64,000 nt of DNA. It comes from Paraburkholderia phenoliruptrix. GTDB taxonomy: Bacteria; Pseudomonadota; Gammaproteobacteria; Burkholderiales; Burkholderiaceae. The notes under the pieces were generated by a model. That model was not told where the DNA came from and made no database searches. It saw nothing but the letters and a program-made list of their open reading frames with translations. The position numbers were made by a program, and so were the translations under genes. Position 1 is the first letter of the stretch, and each line of letters starts with the position of its first letter. The stretch lies in the NCBI RefSeq assembly GCF_019511605.1, contig NZ_JAEUAV010000028.1, forward strand, positions 1-64,000, in the 5' to 3' direction. Shown one piece after another: positions 18,090 to 26,680 of this stretch.

Positions 18090-19145
18090 TCACTCCTCTT
18101 CCTCTTCAGCGTGCGGGCTGGCCAGACTGCGCCAGAGCAGCACCGGAATAATCAGCGTGAACACGATCACTTCCTTATAAGCGCTCGCCCAGAACGACGA
18201 ATACGATTCCAGCAGCCCGACCAGAACGGAGCCGGCCGCCGCCAGCGGATAGCTGACGAGTCCACCGATAATCGCCCCGACAAAGCCCTTCAGACCGATC
18301 AGGAAGCCCGAGTCGTAGTAGATGGTGGTCAACGGCGCCACGAGGATGCCGCACAGCGCGCCAAGCCCCGCTGCGAGCGTGAAGGCGAGGCGCCCTGCTT
18401 GCGTCGTGCCGATCCCGACAAGCCGCGCGCCGAGCCGGTTGACCGAAGTCGCGCGCAACGCCTTGCCGGAGATCGAACGATCAAAGTACAGATAGAGCGC
18501 GCCGATCAGCACTACCGCCGTGCCGACCACCCACAGGCTTTGTCCGGAAATCGACAGGCTGCCCAGGCTGAACGTCGCGTCCGAAAACGCCGTGGTGCGC
18601 GAGCCTTCCGCACCGAACATCACGAGACCGAGGCCGACCATCGCAAAGTGCACGGCTACCGCCACGATCAGCAAAAGCAATGTGGTGGCCTCCGCGATCG
18701 GCTCGTATGCGAGCCGGTACACGAACGGGCCCATCGGAATCACGATCAGCAGCGTCAACGCGATCTGCGCGATCATCGGCAAAGGCTGCAGGAAAACGCC
18801 CTGGGTCAGCGCATACACGGCCACGGGGAACAGCAGATACTTGCCGGCCAGCACAGCGAGCGTACGCGCGGCATGTCGGCGCCGCTCCGCGTGCCGCGCA
18901 AGCCCCGCTATTTCGACGACGAAGCAGGCCGCGCCCATCGCCATCAGCAGCCAGCAGGTGGCCGGAAATTTTTGTGTTTGCAGCGCGGCGAGCGTGAGCG
19001 CGCCGTACGAAACAAACTCGCCCTGCGGAATGAAGATCACCCGCGTCACGGAAAACACCAGCACCAGCGCGAGCGCGAGCAACGCGTAGATCGCGCCCGT
19101 GGTAATGCCGTCCTGCGCGAGGATCGCCGCAATTGATAGATCCAT
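18090..19145 (-). CDS. livH: Branched-chain amino acid type ABC transporter permease (LivH)
   Basis: An inner-membrane permease (351 residues) of the LivH family. The start MDLSIAAILAQDGITTGAIY with GAGGAAG upstream is preferred over a longer frame with 35 unrelated residues. The conserved segment ALALVLVFSVTRVIFIPQGE lies near the N-terminus. It is somewhat longer than E. coli LivH (308) because of an extra hydrophobic stretch and a charged region near 80-125. It precedes the LivM-LivG fusion. Confidence 0.92.
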   Translation of the reverse strand: MDLSIAAILAQDGITTGAIYALLALALVLVFSVTRVIFIPQGEFVSYGALTLAALQTQKFPATCWLLMAMGAACFVVEIAGLARHAERRRHAARTLAVLAGKYLLFPVAVYALTQGVFLQPLPMIAQIALTLLIVIPMGPFVYRLAYEPIAEATTLLLLIVAVAVHFAMVGLGLVMFGAEGSRTTAFSDATFSLGSLSISGQSLWVVGTAVVLIGALYLYFDRSISGKALRATSVNRLGARLVGIGTTQAGRLAFTLAAGLGALCGILVAPLTTIYYDSGFLIGLKGFVGAIIGGLVSYPLAAAGSVLVGLLESYSSFWASAYKEVIVFTLIIPVLLWRSLASPHAEEEEE

Positions 19146-19232
19146 ACTTCCTCGTCCTGAAGCGTCGAAATCGAAACTGGGAACAGTCGTGTCGGCACGC
19201 GGCCGTCCACGAAACTGCGGTGCTGAAAGACA

Positions 19233-19261
19233 ACCGCCGCGCCGGAGCACGGCGCGGCGGT
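19233..19261. other. Intercistronic hairpin between binding protein and permease genes
   Basis: ACCGCCGCGCC and GGCGCGGCGGT form a perfect 11-bp stem with a seven-base loop and no T run. It lies between the binding protein stop (19341) and livH (19145). Known precedents such as the malE-malF gap use stable hairpins like this to protect the upstream message, so that the binding protein outnumbers the membrane parts. That role here is inferred. Confidence 0.6.
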
Positions 19262-19340
19262 GGGTGCCATTGTCGTCGAACAGAATGGCAGTGCGGCGTC
19301 ATGTGCCGCAATTCACGAGAGGCGCGTACCGCTACTTGTA

Positions 19341-20501
19341 TTAGTCGTTCTGCAGCTTCCACTTACCGTCGACGATCTGCACGATCACGCGTGCGCGCTT
19401 GTCGAGGCCGTTGTGGTCAGTCGTGGTCGTGTTCATGATGCCGTGCGAGACCGGCAGCTCCTTGATGCTTTCCAGCGCGCCGCGCAGCGCCACGCGGAAT
19501 GCCTCGGTGCCCGGTTGCGCCGTCTTGAGCGCTTCCGGAATCGCACGCTGCAGCATCTGGCCGGCGTCCCACGCATGACCGCCGAAGGTCGCCACCGAAC
19601 CAGCGCCATACGCCTGTTCGTAGGCCGCCTTATAAGCCAGCGACGACTTCTTCACCGGGTTAGATTCCGGCAGTTGGTCGGCGACAAGAATCGGCCCCGC
19701 CGGCAGGATCTCGCCCTCGCAATCCTTGCCGCACACGCGTAGGAAGTCGTTGTTGGCAACGCCGTGCGTCTGATAAATCTTGCCCTTGTAGCCGCGCTCC
19801 TTGAGCGTCTTGGCCGGCAGCGCGGACGGGGTGCCCGAGCCGGCAATGAGAACCGCGTCGGGATTGGCGCCCATTGTCTTCAGCACCTGGCCCGTCACCG
19901 ATGCATCGGTGCGGTTAAAGCGCTCGTTCGACACCACCTTCAGCTTGTGAGCGGCTGCGGCGGCGGTGAACACGTTGTTCCAGCTATCGCCGTAGGCGTC
20001 CGCGAAACCGATGAAGCTCACCGTCTTCACGCCGTGACGCTCCATGTGGTCGGCAATGGCGTCGGCCATCAGGCTGTCGTTCTGCGGGGGTTTGAAGGCC
20101 CAGGCGCGCTTTGCATCCATGGGCGAGATGATGGCGGCCGAAGCCGCGAGCGAAATGACCGGCGTCTTGCCTTCGGATGCGGGATCGAGCATAGCCAGCG
20201 AATTGGGCGTCACGGTGGAGCCGATGATCGCGTCCACGTGATCTTCGTCGATCAGCTTGCGTGTGTTCTGCACGGCCTTACCCGTGTCGGACGCGTCGTC
20301 GAGAATGATGTACTGCACCGTCTTACCGCCTATCTCCTTCGGCAACAGCGCAATGGTGTTCTTTTCAGGAATCCCGAGCGATGCCGCGGGCCCCGTGGTG
20401 GACAGCGTCACACCGATCTTCACCTGCGCGAACGCCGCGCCTGCACCGCACATTAATGCCATCGCGATGCCGGTTCGTACCCATTGTTTTGTCTTTCTCA
20501 T
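19341..20501 (-). CDS. ABC transporter substrate-binding protein (LivK family), copy 1
   Basis: A periplasmic type I binding protein (386 residues). A signal peptide runs to about residue 25 (MALMCGAGAAFA, then QVKIGVTLS). The mature part has the Leu/Ile/Val-binding fold (GPAASLGIPEKNTIALLPKE). It is a close paralogue of the protein encoded just upstream at 20914-22080, sharing GPAASLGIPEKNTIALLPKE and THGVANNDFLRVCGKDCEG. The two cysteines in VCGKDCEG may form a disulfide. The ligand is unknown; aromatic or other hydrophobic acids are as possible as branched-chain amino acids. Confidence 0.92.
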   Translation of the reverse strand: MRKTKQWVRTGIAMALMCGAGAAFAQVKIGVTLSTTGPAASLGIPEKNTIALLPKEIGGKTVQYIILDDASDTGKAVQNTRKLIDEDHVDAIIGSTVTPNSLAMLDPASEGKTPVISLAASAAIISPMDAKRAWAFKPPQNDSLMADAIADHMERHGVKTVSFIGFADAYGDSWNNVFTAAAAAHKLKVVSNERFNRTDASVTGQVLKTMGANPDAVLIAGSGTPSALPAKTLKERGYKGKIYQTHGVANNDFLRVCGKDCEGEILPAGPILVADQLPESNPVKKSSLAYKAAYEQAYGAGSVATFGGHAWDAGQMLQRAIPEALKTAQPGTEAFRVALRGALESIKELPVSHGIMNTTTTDHNGLDKRARVIVQIVDGKWKLQND

Positions 20502-20852
20502 TGCAAGTCTCCAACGCTCCGAAGTGCGTATCTGTTATCCGACTCGTGGGTCGGGTGTCTGAATCTAGTTATAGGGTCCGGCCGTGCCAAGCATGGTTTT
20601 CCCTGCTCGACCTGCGCGCCTTCGCCGCTTGTATGTCGCTCCCTACTGCCGCAATAACCGAATGCCTTCGCGAACTCTCGCAATCCAAACCACTAACATG
20701 TTAGTAGTATTGCGTTGTGCCGCGCCGACGGTCAATAGACTGCAACCCAAATGCGGGTTTGTCCTGAAGCCGCACTGCTGCACGTTTCGCACGGCAGTGC
20801 CCTCGCCTGCGTTGCTCGAGCCCACGCGCCGCGTCGCCACAAGCGGGCAATA
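20502..20852. other. Intergenic region upstream of binding protein copy 1
   Basis: About 350 bases without a gene, holding the promoter of the leftward transporter operon. The only clear element is the 14-bp palindrome listed at 20692-20705. Confidence 0.5.
20692..20705. promoter_or_regulatory. Candidate operator palindrome
   Basis: ACTAACATGTTAGT is a perfect 14-bp palindrome about 190 bases upstream of binding protein copy 1. Its size and AT-rich, symmetric form suit a TetR- or MarR-type repressor. No regulator gene lies next to it. Confidence 0.4.
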
Positions 20853-20883
20853 AAAAAGACGCGGCAACTGCACGCGTCTTTTT
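20853..20883 (-). terminator. Terminator after binding protein copy 2
   Basis: AAAAAGACGCG and CGCGTCTTTTT form an 11-bp stem 31 bases past the stop of the gene at 20914. It separates the second binding protein from the operon that follows, so the two paralogues can be expressed independently. Confidence 0.85.
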
Positions 20884-20913
20884 CTATGAGCTCATCTAGC
20901 GCTTTGCCTTTGC

Positions 20914-22080
20914 TCAGTCGCCGGCCAACTTCCACTTGCCGCCGACAATCTGCACCATCACGCGCGCCCGCTGATCGAGGCCAGCGTGATCGTTCGCGCT
21001 CATGTTGAAGATGCCGTGCGACGCGGGCAGATCTTTCGTGCCTTCCAGCGCTGCGCGCAGCGCTTCACGGAAGGCCGGTGTACCAGGCTGCCCCTTCTTC
21101 AGCGCGAGCGGAATCGCGCGTTGCAGCAGCAGACCCGCGTCCCATGCGTGACCGCCGAAGGTCGATACCGAGCCTGCTCCATAAGCGCCTTCATACGCGC
21201 GCTTGTAGGCCAACGCACTCTTCTTCACCGGGTTCGAATCGGGCAATTGCTCCGCGACGAGCAACGGGCCCGCAGGCAGATACGTGCCCTCGCAGTCCTT
21301 GCCGCACACGCGCAGGAAGTCGTTATTCGCGACGCCGTGCGTCTGATAGTACTTGCCTTTGTAGCCGCGCTCCTTGAGCGTTTTCTGCGGCAGCGCGGCC
21401 GGTGTCCCCGCGCCTGCGATCAGCACCGCATCCGGATTCTGCGAGACGATCTTCAGCACTTGCCCCGTGACCGATGCGTCGTTACGCGCGAAGCGTTCGT
21501 TCGCCACCACCTTGATTTTCGCCAGGTCCGCGGCCCTGCTGAATTCCTTGAACCAGCTTTCGCCATAACCGTCCGAGAAGCCGATGAAGGCCACGGTTTT
21601 TACGCCGTGATTGGACATGTGTTGCGCGATGGCGGTAGCCATCAATATGTCGTTCTGCGGCGTCTTGAACACCCACGCGCGCTTCGCGTCCATCGGCTCG
21701 ACAATGCTTGCCGCGGCGGCGAGCGAGATGACGGGCGTGGTGTTTTCCACGGCGACGTCCATCATGGCGAGTGAGTTCGGCACGACGGTGGAGCCGATCA
21801 TTGCGTCCACGTGGTCTTCGCTCGTGAGCTTGCGGGCGTTCTTCACGGCCTGGGTGGAGTCCGTGGCGTCGTCAAGCACGATGTAGTCGACTTTCTGGCC
21901 GGCCACTTCCTTGGGCAGCAGCGCAATGGTGTTTTTCTCCGGAATGCCGAGCGATGCGGCCGGACCGGTTGCCGAGACGGTAACGCCGATTTTCACATCT
22001 GCGAATGCATGGCTGCTCCAGGCAGCCGAAACTCCGGTGGCGACCAATGCCGCGCTGATCCAACGCAATGCCGACTTCAT
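20914..22080 (-). CDS. ABC transporter substrate-binding protein (LivK family), copy 2
   Basis: A periplasmic binding protein (388 residues) with a signal peptide to about residue 27 (SAAWSSHAFA, then DVKIGVTVS). It is a tandem paralogue of copy 1 along the whole length, including the paired cysteines in VCGKDCEG. It has its own terminator at 20853-20883 and its own upstream region, so it is a monocistronic unit that probably shares the permease encoded at 16.3-19.1 kb and widens the range of ligands. Confidence 0.92.
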   Translation of the reverse strand: MKSALRWISAALVATGVSAAWSSHAFADVKIGVTVSATGPAASLGIPEKNTIALLPKEVAGQKVDYIVLDDATDSTQAVKNARKLTSEDHVDAMIGSTVVPNSLAMMDVAVENTTPVISLAAAASIVEPMDAKRAWVFKTPQNDILMATAIAQHMSNHGVKTVAFIGFSDGYGESWFKEFSRAADLAKIKVVANERFARNDASVTGQVLKIVSQNPDAVLIAGAGTPAALPQKTLKERGYKGKYYQTHGVANNDFLRVCGKDCEGTYLPAGPLLVAEQLPDSNPVKKSALAYKRAYEGAYGAGSVSTFGGHAWDAGLLLQRAIPLALKKGQPGTPAFREALRAALEGTKDLPASHGIFNMSANDHAGLDQRARVMVQIVGGKWKLAGD

Positions 22081-22309
22081 TCCGCTCCTCTATGCCCCGT
22101 TAAAACAATTCGCCTTAAATTCGTGCGCAAATTCTTGAGTTAAATCCCAACCCAGCGGTCGGTGAATAAGAAGTGTAGCGGACGGGAGTCCCACGCCGCA
22201 AGCGTTTTGAAGGGGTGACACACGCGGACGGGTCGATTATCGGCGAGATAAAAATAGCACCGACTTAGAGAAAATCTTGGAATGCCGCAAATGGAAAAGC
22301 GCAAAATAA

Positions 22310-22343
22310 AAAGCGCTGTTGGATATCAATCCAACAGCGCTTT
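22310..22343. terminator. Hairpin terminator downstream of the second liv operon
   Basis: AAAGCGCTGTTGG and CCAACAGCGCTTT form a perfect 13-bp stem with an eight-base loop. It lies about 280 bases past the livM stop at 22624 and upstream of binding protein copy 2. On the leftward strand the T run is short and interrupted, so termination is likely but not certain. Confidence 0.6.
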
Positions 22344-22623
22344 CGTGCGGGCACTTTGTGCCTCATGTCTCCTCGTTCTCCACCTGCAAATTCGTGGTGC
22401 ATCAGAACTGCATGAAGGTTAACCGAGCCCCCTCCCCCCCACAACTAGCAATTACCCTAGTGGTGCACTGCGGCACCGAATTGGGGCGCGTTTGGGCGGC
22501 GTTGCCGCAAGTTCCATAAATAAGGGCTCAAGCCGGCTTCGCGCGTCATACTGCACAGCAGCGCGATTAGATCGGACGCCGAAGCAATTTGCCACACCGT
22601 TCCACTCCTGCCCGTCGCGCTTC

Positions 22624-23598
22624 TTAGGCGCGCAACGGCCGCACGCGCGCGATGACTTCGCCGACAATGCCGCGCCGGAACGCGAGTACGCACGCAATGA
22701 AGATCACCCCGGTCACGATGGTCACCGACTCGCCCAGCGAGCGGAACCAATCGACGCCCGTGGCCGCAGCGAGCACGCTGCCGATATCGCCCAGGCGATC
22801 TTCCAGCGCCACGATCAATGCGGCACCCAGCAGCGGCCCGAACAACGTACCCATGCCGCCCACCAGCGTCATCAGCACAACGAGACCCGACATGGTCCAG
22901 TATGCGTCGCTCAAGGTCTCGAAGCCTTGCACCACGACTTTCAGTGACCCCGCGAGCCCTGCGAGTCCAGCAGACAGAATGAAGGCGAGCAGCTTGAACC
23001 GGTCTGTATCGTAGCCAAGCGACACCGCCCGCGGCTCGTTTTCCTTGATCGCGACGAGCACTTGCCCGAACGGCGAATGCACGATCCGCACAATCAGGAG
23101 GAATGCGAGCACCATGACCGTCAGCACGACAAAGTACAGCGCGACGTCGGACGAGAGGTCGAGCACACCGAACAGCTTGCCGCGCGGCACGCCTTGCAGG
23201 CCGTCTTCGCCGTGTGTGAAGGGCGCCTGCAGAAACACGAAGTAGACCATTTGAGCAAGCGCGAGCGTCACCATCGCAAAGTAGATGCCCTGGCGCCGGA
23301 TTGCGAAGATGCCGACCACGAGCCCCAACAAGGTCGCGCAAGCCGTGCCGGCCAGGACACCGAGCTCGGGCGAGAAGCCGAGCGTTTGCATCGCATAACC
23401 GGTGATATAACCTGCCGACGCGAGAAACATTGCGTGTCCGAACGACAGCAGGCCCGTATAGCCAATCAGCAGATTGAACGCCGCGGCGAAGAGTGCAAAG
23501 CACATCACCTTCATCACGAAGAGCGGATAGATGCCGAGCACGGGCACCGCGAGGAGCGCGAGCAGCAGCAGACCGTAGAGCACTTTTCTCTGCATCAT
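22624..23598 (-). CDS. livM: Branched-chain amino acid type ABC transporter permease (LivM)
   Basis: An inner-membrane permease (324 residues) of the LivM family, with many hydrophobic helices and the family segment NLLIGYTGLLSFGHAMFLAS near 43-62. It overlaps the end of livH by four bases. It is the last gene of the second transporter operon (livG-livF-binding protein-livH-livM). Confidence 0.93.
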   Translation of the reverse strand: MMQRKVLYGLLLLALLAVPVLGIYPLFVMKVMCFALFAAAFNLLIGYTGLLSFGHAMFLASAGYITGYAMQTLGFSPELGVLAGTACATLLGLVVGIFAIRRQGIYFAMVTLALAQMVYFVFLQAPFTHGEDGLQGVPRGKLFGVLDLSSDVALYFVVLTVMVLAFLLIVRIVHSPFGQVLVAIKENEPRAVSLGYDTDRFKLLAFILSAGLAGLAGSLKVVVQGFETLSDAYWTMSGLVVLMTLVGGMGTLFGPLLGAALIVALEDRLGDIGSVLAAATGVDWFRSLGESVTIVTGVIFIACVLAFRRGIVGEVIARVRPLRA

Positions 23599-24479
23599 TT
23601 TTCCTTGCCGAAGAGACCCGCCGGGCGCACCAGCAACACCAGCGCCATGATGACGAACACGACGGTGGCCGACGCTTCCGGATAAAACACGCGCGTGAGA
23701 CCTTCAATCACGCCGAGCATCAGGCCCGTCAGGATCGAGCCCATGATCGAACCCATTCCGCCGATCACCACGACTGCGAACACCGTGATGATCATCGGCT
23801 GGCCCATCAGCGGCGATACCTGAATGACCGGTGCGGCAAGCACGCCGGCAAACGCGGCGAGCGCGACACCGAAACCATAGGTAAGCGTAATCATCAGCGG
23901 CACATTGATGCCGAACGCTTCGACCAGCTTCGGATTTTCGGTGCCCGCGCGCAGATATGCGCCAAGCCGCGTCTTTTCGATCACGAACCAGGTGGCGAAG
24001 CAGACGATCAGCGAAGCCACCACGACCCACGCGCGATAGTTCGGCAGGAACATGAAGCCGAGATTGGTCGCGCCCGAGAGTGCCGAGGGTACGTCGTACG
24101 GCTGTCCCGACGAGCCGTAGATCGAGCGGAACACACCCTCGACGACGAGCGTGAGCCCGAAGGTCAGCAGCAGCCCGTACAGATGATCGAGCTTGTAGAG
24201 CCAACGCAGCATCGAGCGTTCAATCAGGACGCCGAACAGGCCGACGAGCAGCGGTGCAATGATCAGCATCGGCCAGTACGGCACGCCGAAATAGGAAAAG
24301 CCCATCCACGCGAGCATCGCGCCGAGCATGAACAACGCGCCATGAGCGAAGTTGATCACGTTCAGCAAGCCGAAGATCACCGCAAGTCCCAGACTCAGGA
24401 TTGCGTAGAACGAGCCGTTCACGAGTCCGAGCAGCAACTGGCTGAGCATCGCGGGAAGCGGAATGCCAAAGATGTCCAT
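23595..24479 (-). CDS. livH: Branched-chain amino acid type ABC transporter permease (LivH)
   Basis: An inner-membrane permease (294 residues, MDIFGIPLPAMLSQLLLGLV) of the LivH family, with GLLNVINFAHGALFMLGA as the conserved segment. I use the ATG at 24479 because GAAGG lies just upstream. A GTG four codons earlier is the alternative. It pairs with LivM, whose start overlaps its stop. Confidence 0.93.
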   Translation of the reverse strand: MDIFGIPLPAMLSQLLLGLVNGSFYAILSLGLAVIFGLLNVINFAHGALFMLGAMLAWMGFSYFGVPYWPMLIIAPLLVGLFGVLIERSMLRWLYKLDHLYGLLLTFGLTLVVEGVFRSIYGSSGQPYDVPSALSGATNLGFMFLPNYRAWVVVASLIVCFATWFVIEKTRLGAYLRAGTENPKLVEAFGINVPLMITLTYGFGVALAAFAGVLAAPVIQVSPLMGQPMIITVFAVVVIGGMGSIMGSILTGLMLGVIEGLTRVFYPEASATVVFVIMALVLLVRPAGLFGKEK

Positions 24480-24596
24480 TGAAGCCTTCACCCATCGTCA
24501 AGGTGAGATCGGTTGTGCGCAATCGGGCCGGCACACGTTGAACACGCGCATGACGCCGGCCACGCGCGGCATATGAAACAGACGGAGCGACGCACA

Positions 24597-24634
24597 CCAA
24601 CGGCCGGCCGCGGGCACGGCGAGCCAGCCGTTGG
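24597..24634. other. Intercistronic hairpin between binding protein and livH
   Basis: CCAACGGC and GCCGTTGG form an 8-bp stem enclosing a GC-rich loop that can pair further. It lies in the gap between the second operon's binding protein and livH, the same position as the hairpin at 19233-19261 in the first transporter. It may protect the binding protein message. Confidence 0.4.
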
Positions 24635-24653
24635 CCAGACCTTCAGGCCACGC

Positions 24654-25868
24654 TTACTTCCACAGCGCGCAGCGCGTCTCCGCCTTGGTGGTGAACGCCT
24701 GTTCGCCGGGAATCGTCGCGGTGATCTTGTAGTAGTCCCACGGTTCTTTCGACTCCGCGGGCGTCTTCACCTGCATCAGGTACATGTCGTGGATCATGCT
24801 GCCGTCCTGACGGATGTAGCCCTTCGCATAGAAGTCGTCGATCTTGGTCTTCTTCAGTTGCGCCATAACCTTGTCGGCGTCGGTCGAGCCGACCGCCTGC
24901 ACCGCCTTCAGGTAGTTCATGGCCGCCGAGTAGTCAGCGGCCTGAAGGCTCGACGGCATCTTGCGCATCTTGTCGAAGTAGCGCTGCGCCCACTTGCGCG
25001 TATTCGCGTCCTTGTTCCAGTACCAGCTGTCGGTGAGCACGAGGCCCTGCGTCGTTTCGAGGCCCAGGCTATGCACGTCGTTGATGAACATCAGCAACGC
25101 GGCGAGTTTCATGCTCTTGGTAATGCCGAATTCCTTCGCGGCCTTGATCGAGTTGATCGTGTCGCCGCCCGCATTTGCGAGACCGAGAACCTGCGCCTTC
25201 GACGACTGAGCCTGCAACAGGAACGACGAGAAGTCCGACGCCGACAGCGGATGACGCACCGCGCCCAGCACCTGGCCGCCGCTCGCCTTCACCACGTCCG
25301 ACGTGTTTTTTTCCAGCGCCTTGCCGAACGCGTAGTCGGCGGTGAGGAAGTACCAGGACTTGCCGCCCTGCTTCACGACCGCGGACCCGGTGCCTTTGGC
25401 GAGCGCCGTCGTGTCGTACGCATAGTGAATCGTGTACGGCGTGCACTGCTCGTTCGTCAGCGTATCGGCCCCCGCACCGATGCTGATGTACACCTTGTGC
25501 TTTTCACCGGCCACGGTGTTCATCGAAAGACCGGTCGCGGAATTGGTGCCGCCGATCAGCAGGTCGACGCCCTCGCGGTCGAACCATTCCCGTGCGCGCG
25601 ACGCCGCGATGTCCGCCTTGTTCTGGTGATCCGCATACAGCACGGTGATCGGCTTGCCGTTGACCTTGCCGCCGAAATCCGCAACGGCCATGCGGATCGC
25701 TTCGAGGCCGCCCTGGCCGTCGATGTCCGCGTAAAGCCCCGACATATCCGTGATGAAGCCGATCTTCACTGCATCGTCTGCCGCTTGCGCGCTGCCCGTA
25801 GCGATGGCGGCGCCGGCGGCGACCGCGAAACAAGCCGAAGCAAGCCGCGCGAGTGGGTTCTTTTTCAT
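24654..25868 (-). CDS. ABC transporter substrate-binding protein (LivK-like)
   Basis: A periplasmic binding protein (404 residues) with a signal peptide (KKNPLARLASACFAVAAGAA, cut after about 30). The mature part begins VKIGFITDMSGLYADIDG, a type I fold of the branched-chain amino acid type. It differs clearly from the tandem pair at 19.3-22.1 kb. I start at the ATG at 25868, with AGGAGA upstream. The gene lies between livF and livH of a complete transporter operon. The ligand cannot be read from sequence. Confidence 0.92.
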   Translation of the reverse strand: MKKNPLARLASACFAVAAGAAIATGSAQAADDAVKIGFITDMSGLYADIDGQGGLEAIRMAVADFGGKVNGKPITVLYADHQNKADIAASRAREWFDREGVDLLIGGTNSATGLSMNTVAGEKHKVYISIGAGADTLTNEQCTPYTIHYAYDTTALAKGTGSAVVKQGGKSWYFLTADYAFGKALEKNTSDVVKASGGQVLGAVRHPLSASDFSSFLLQAQSSKAQVLGLANAGGDTINSIKAAKEFGITKSMKLAALLMFINDVHSLGLETTQGLVLTDSWYWNKDANTRKWAQRYFDKMRKMPSSLQAADYSAAMNYLKAVQAVGSTDADKVMAQLKKTKIDDFYAKGYIRQDGSMIHDMYLMQVKTPAESKEPWDYYKITATIPGEQAFTTKAETRCALWK

Positions 25869-25921
25869 TCCTGTCTCCTGGTTCTTCACTTGTGGTTATC
25901 AGAGGCAATCGGGCGCGAGCG

Positions 25922-26680
25922 CTACACGCCCAGCAGATCATGCAGTACCGGCATCTTGCTTTCGAGTTCACCAGCCCCGAAGTGCTCGACGATCGTACCG
26001 TGCTCCATCACGTAGAAACGATCGGCAAGCGGCGCCGCAAAGCGGAAGTTCTGTTCGACCATCACAATGGTGTAACCGCGCGTCTTCAGTGTGACGATCA
26101 TGCGTGCGAGTGCCTGCACGATGACAGGCGCGAGGCCTTCGGAAATCTCGTCGAGCAGCAGCAGGTTCGCGCCGGTGCGCAGAATTCGCGCCACCGCGAG
26201 CATCTGCTGTTCGCCTCCCGACAGCCGCGTGCCCTGGCTCATGCGGCGTTCCTGCAGATTCGGGAACATCGAGTAAATTTCCTCGAGCGACATCATGTGC
26301 GCCTTGTCGCCCACGGGCGGCGGCAGCAACAGATTTTCCTCGCACGAGAGGCTCGAAAAAATGCCGCGCTCTTCAGGACAGTAACCAATGCCGTGATGCG
26401 CAATGCGATGCGTAGGCAGGTTGATCGTTTCACGACCGCCAATGCGAATCGAGCCCGTGCGCCGGCCGGTCAAGCCCATGATCGCCCGCAATGTCGTGGT
26501 GCGCCCTGCGCCGTTGCGGCCGAGCAGCGTCACGACCTCGCCGCGATCCACTGTCAGATCGACGCCATGCAAGATGTGCGACTCACCGTACCAAGCCTGC
26601 AATCCCGCGATCTCCAGCGCAGGTGCGCCAGCGGCCTTGCCGCTCACCTCGAGGCTTTCGCGCTCGGCAATTGTGTTCAT
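25922..26680 (-). CDS. livF: Branched-chain amino acid type ABC transporter ATPase (LivF), Walker A arginine
   Basis: An ATPase of 252 residues with signature LSGGEQQMLAVARIL and Walker B LLLLDEISEGLAP. Its Walker A reads GRNGAGRTTT at 54-63, so Arg60 stands where nearly all ABC ATPases have the phosphate-binding lysine. The codon is CGC on the coding strand. The Walker B proline is also replaced (DEIS rather than DEPS). The partner LivG has a normal Walker A, so the transporter may use one fully active site. The gene overlaps livG by four bases. Confidence 0.92.
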   Translation of the reverse strand: MNTIAERESLEVSGKAAGAPALEIAGLQAWYGESHILHGVDLTVDRGEVVTLLGRNGAGRTTTLRAIMGLTGRRTGSIRIGGRETINLPTHRIAHHGIGYCPEERGIFSSLSCEENLLLPPPVGDKAHMMSLEEIYSMFPNLQERRMSQGTRLSGGEQQMLAVARILRTGANLLLLDEISEGLAPVIVQALARMIVTLKTRGYTIVMVEQNFRFAAPLADRFYVMEHGTIVEHFGAGELESKMPVLHDLLGV

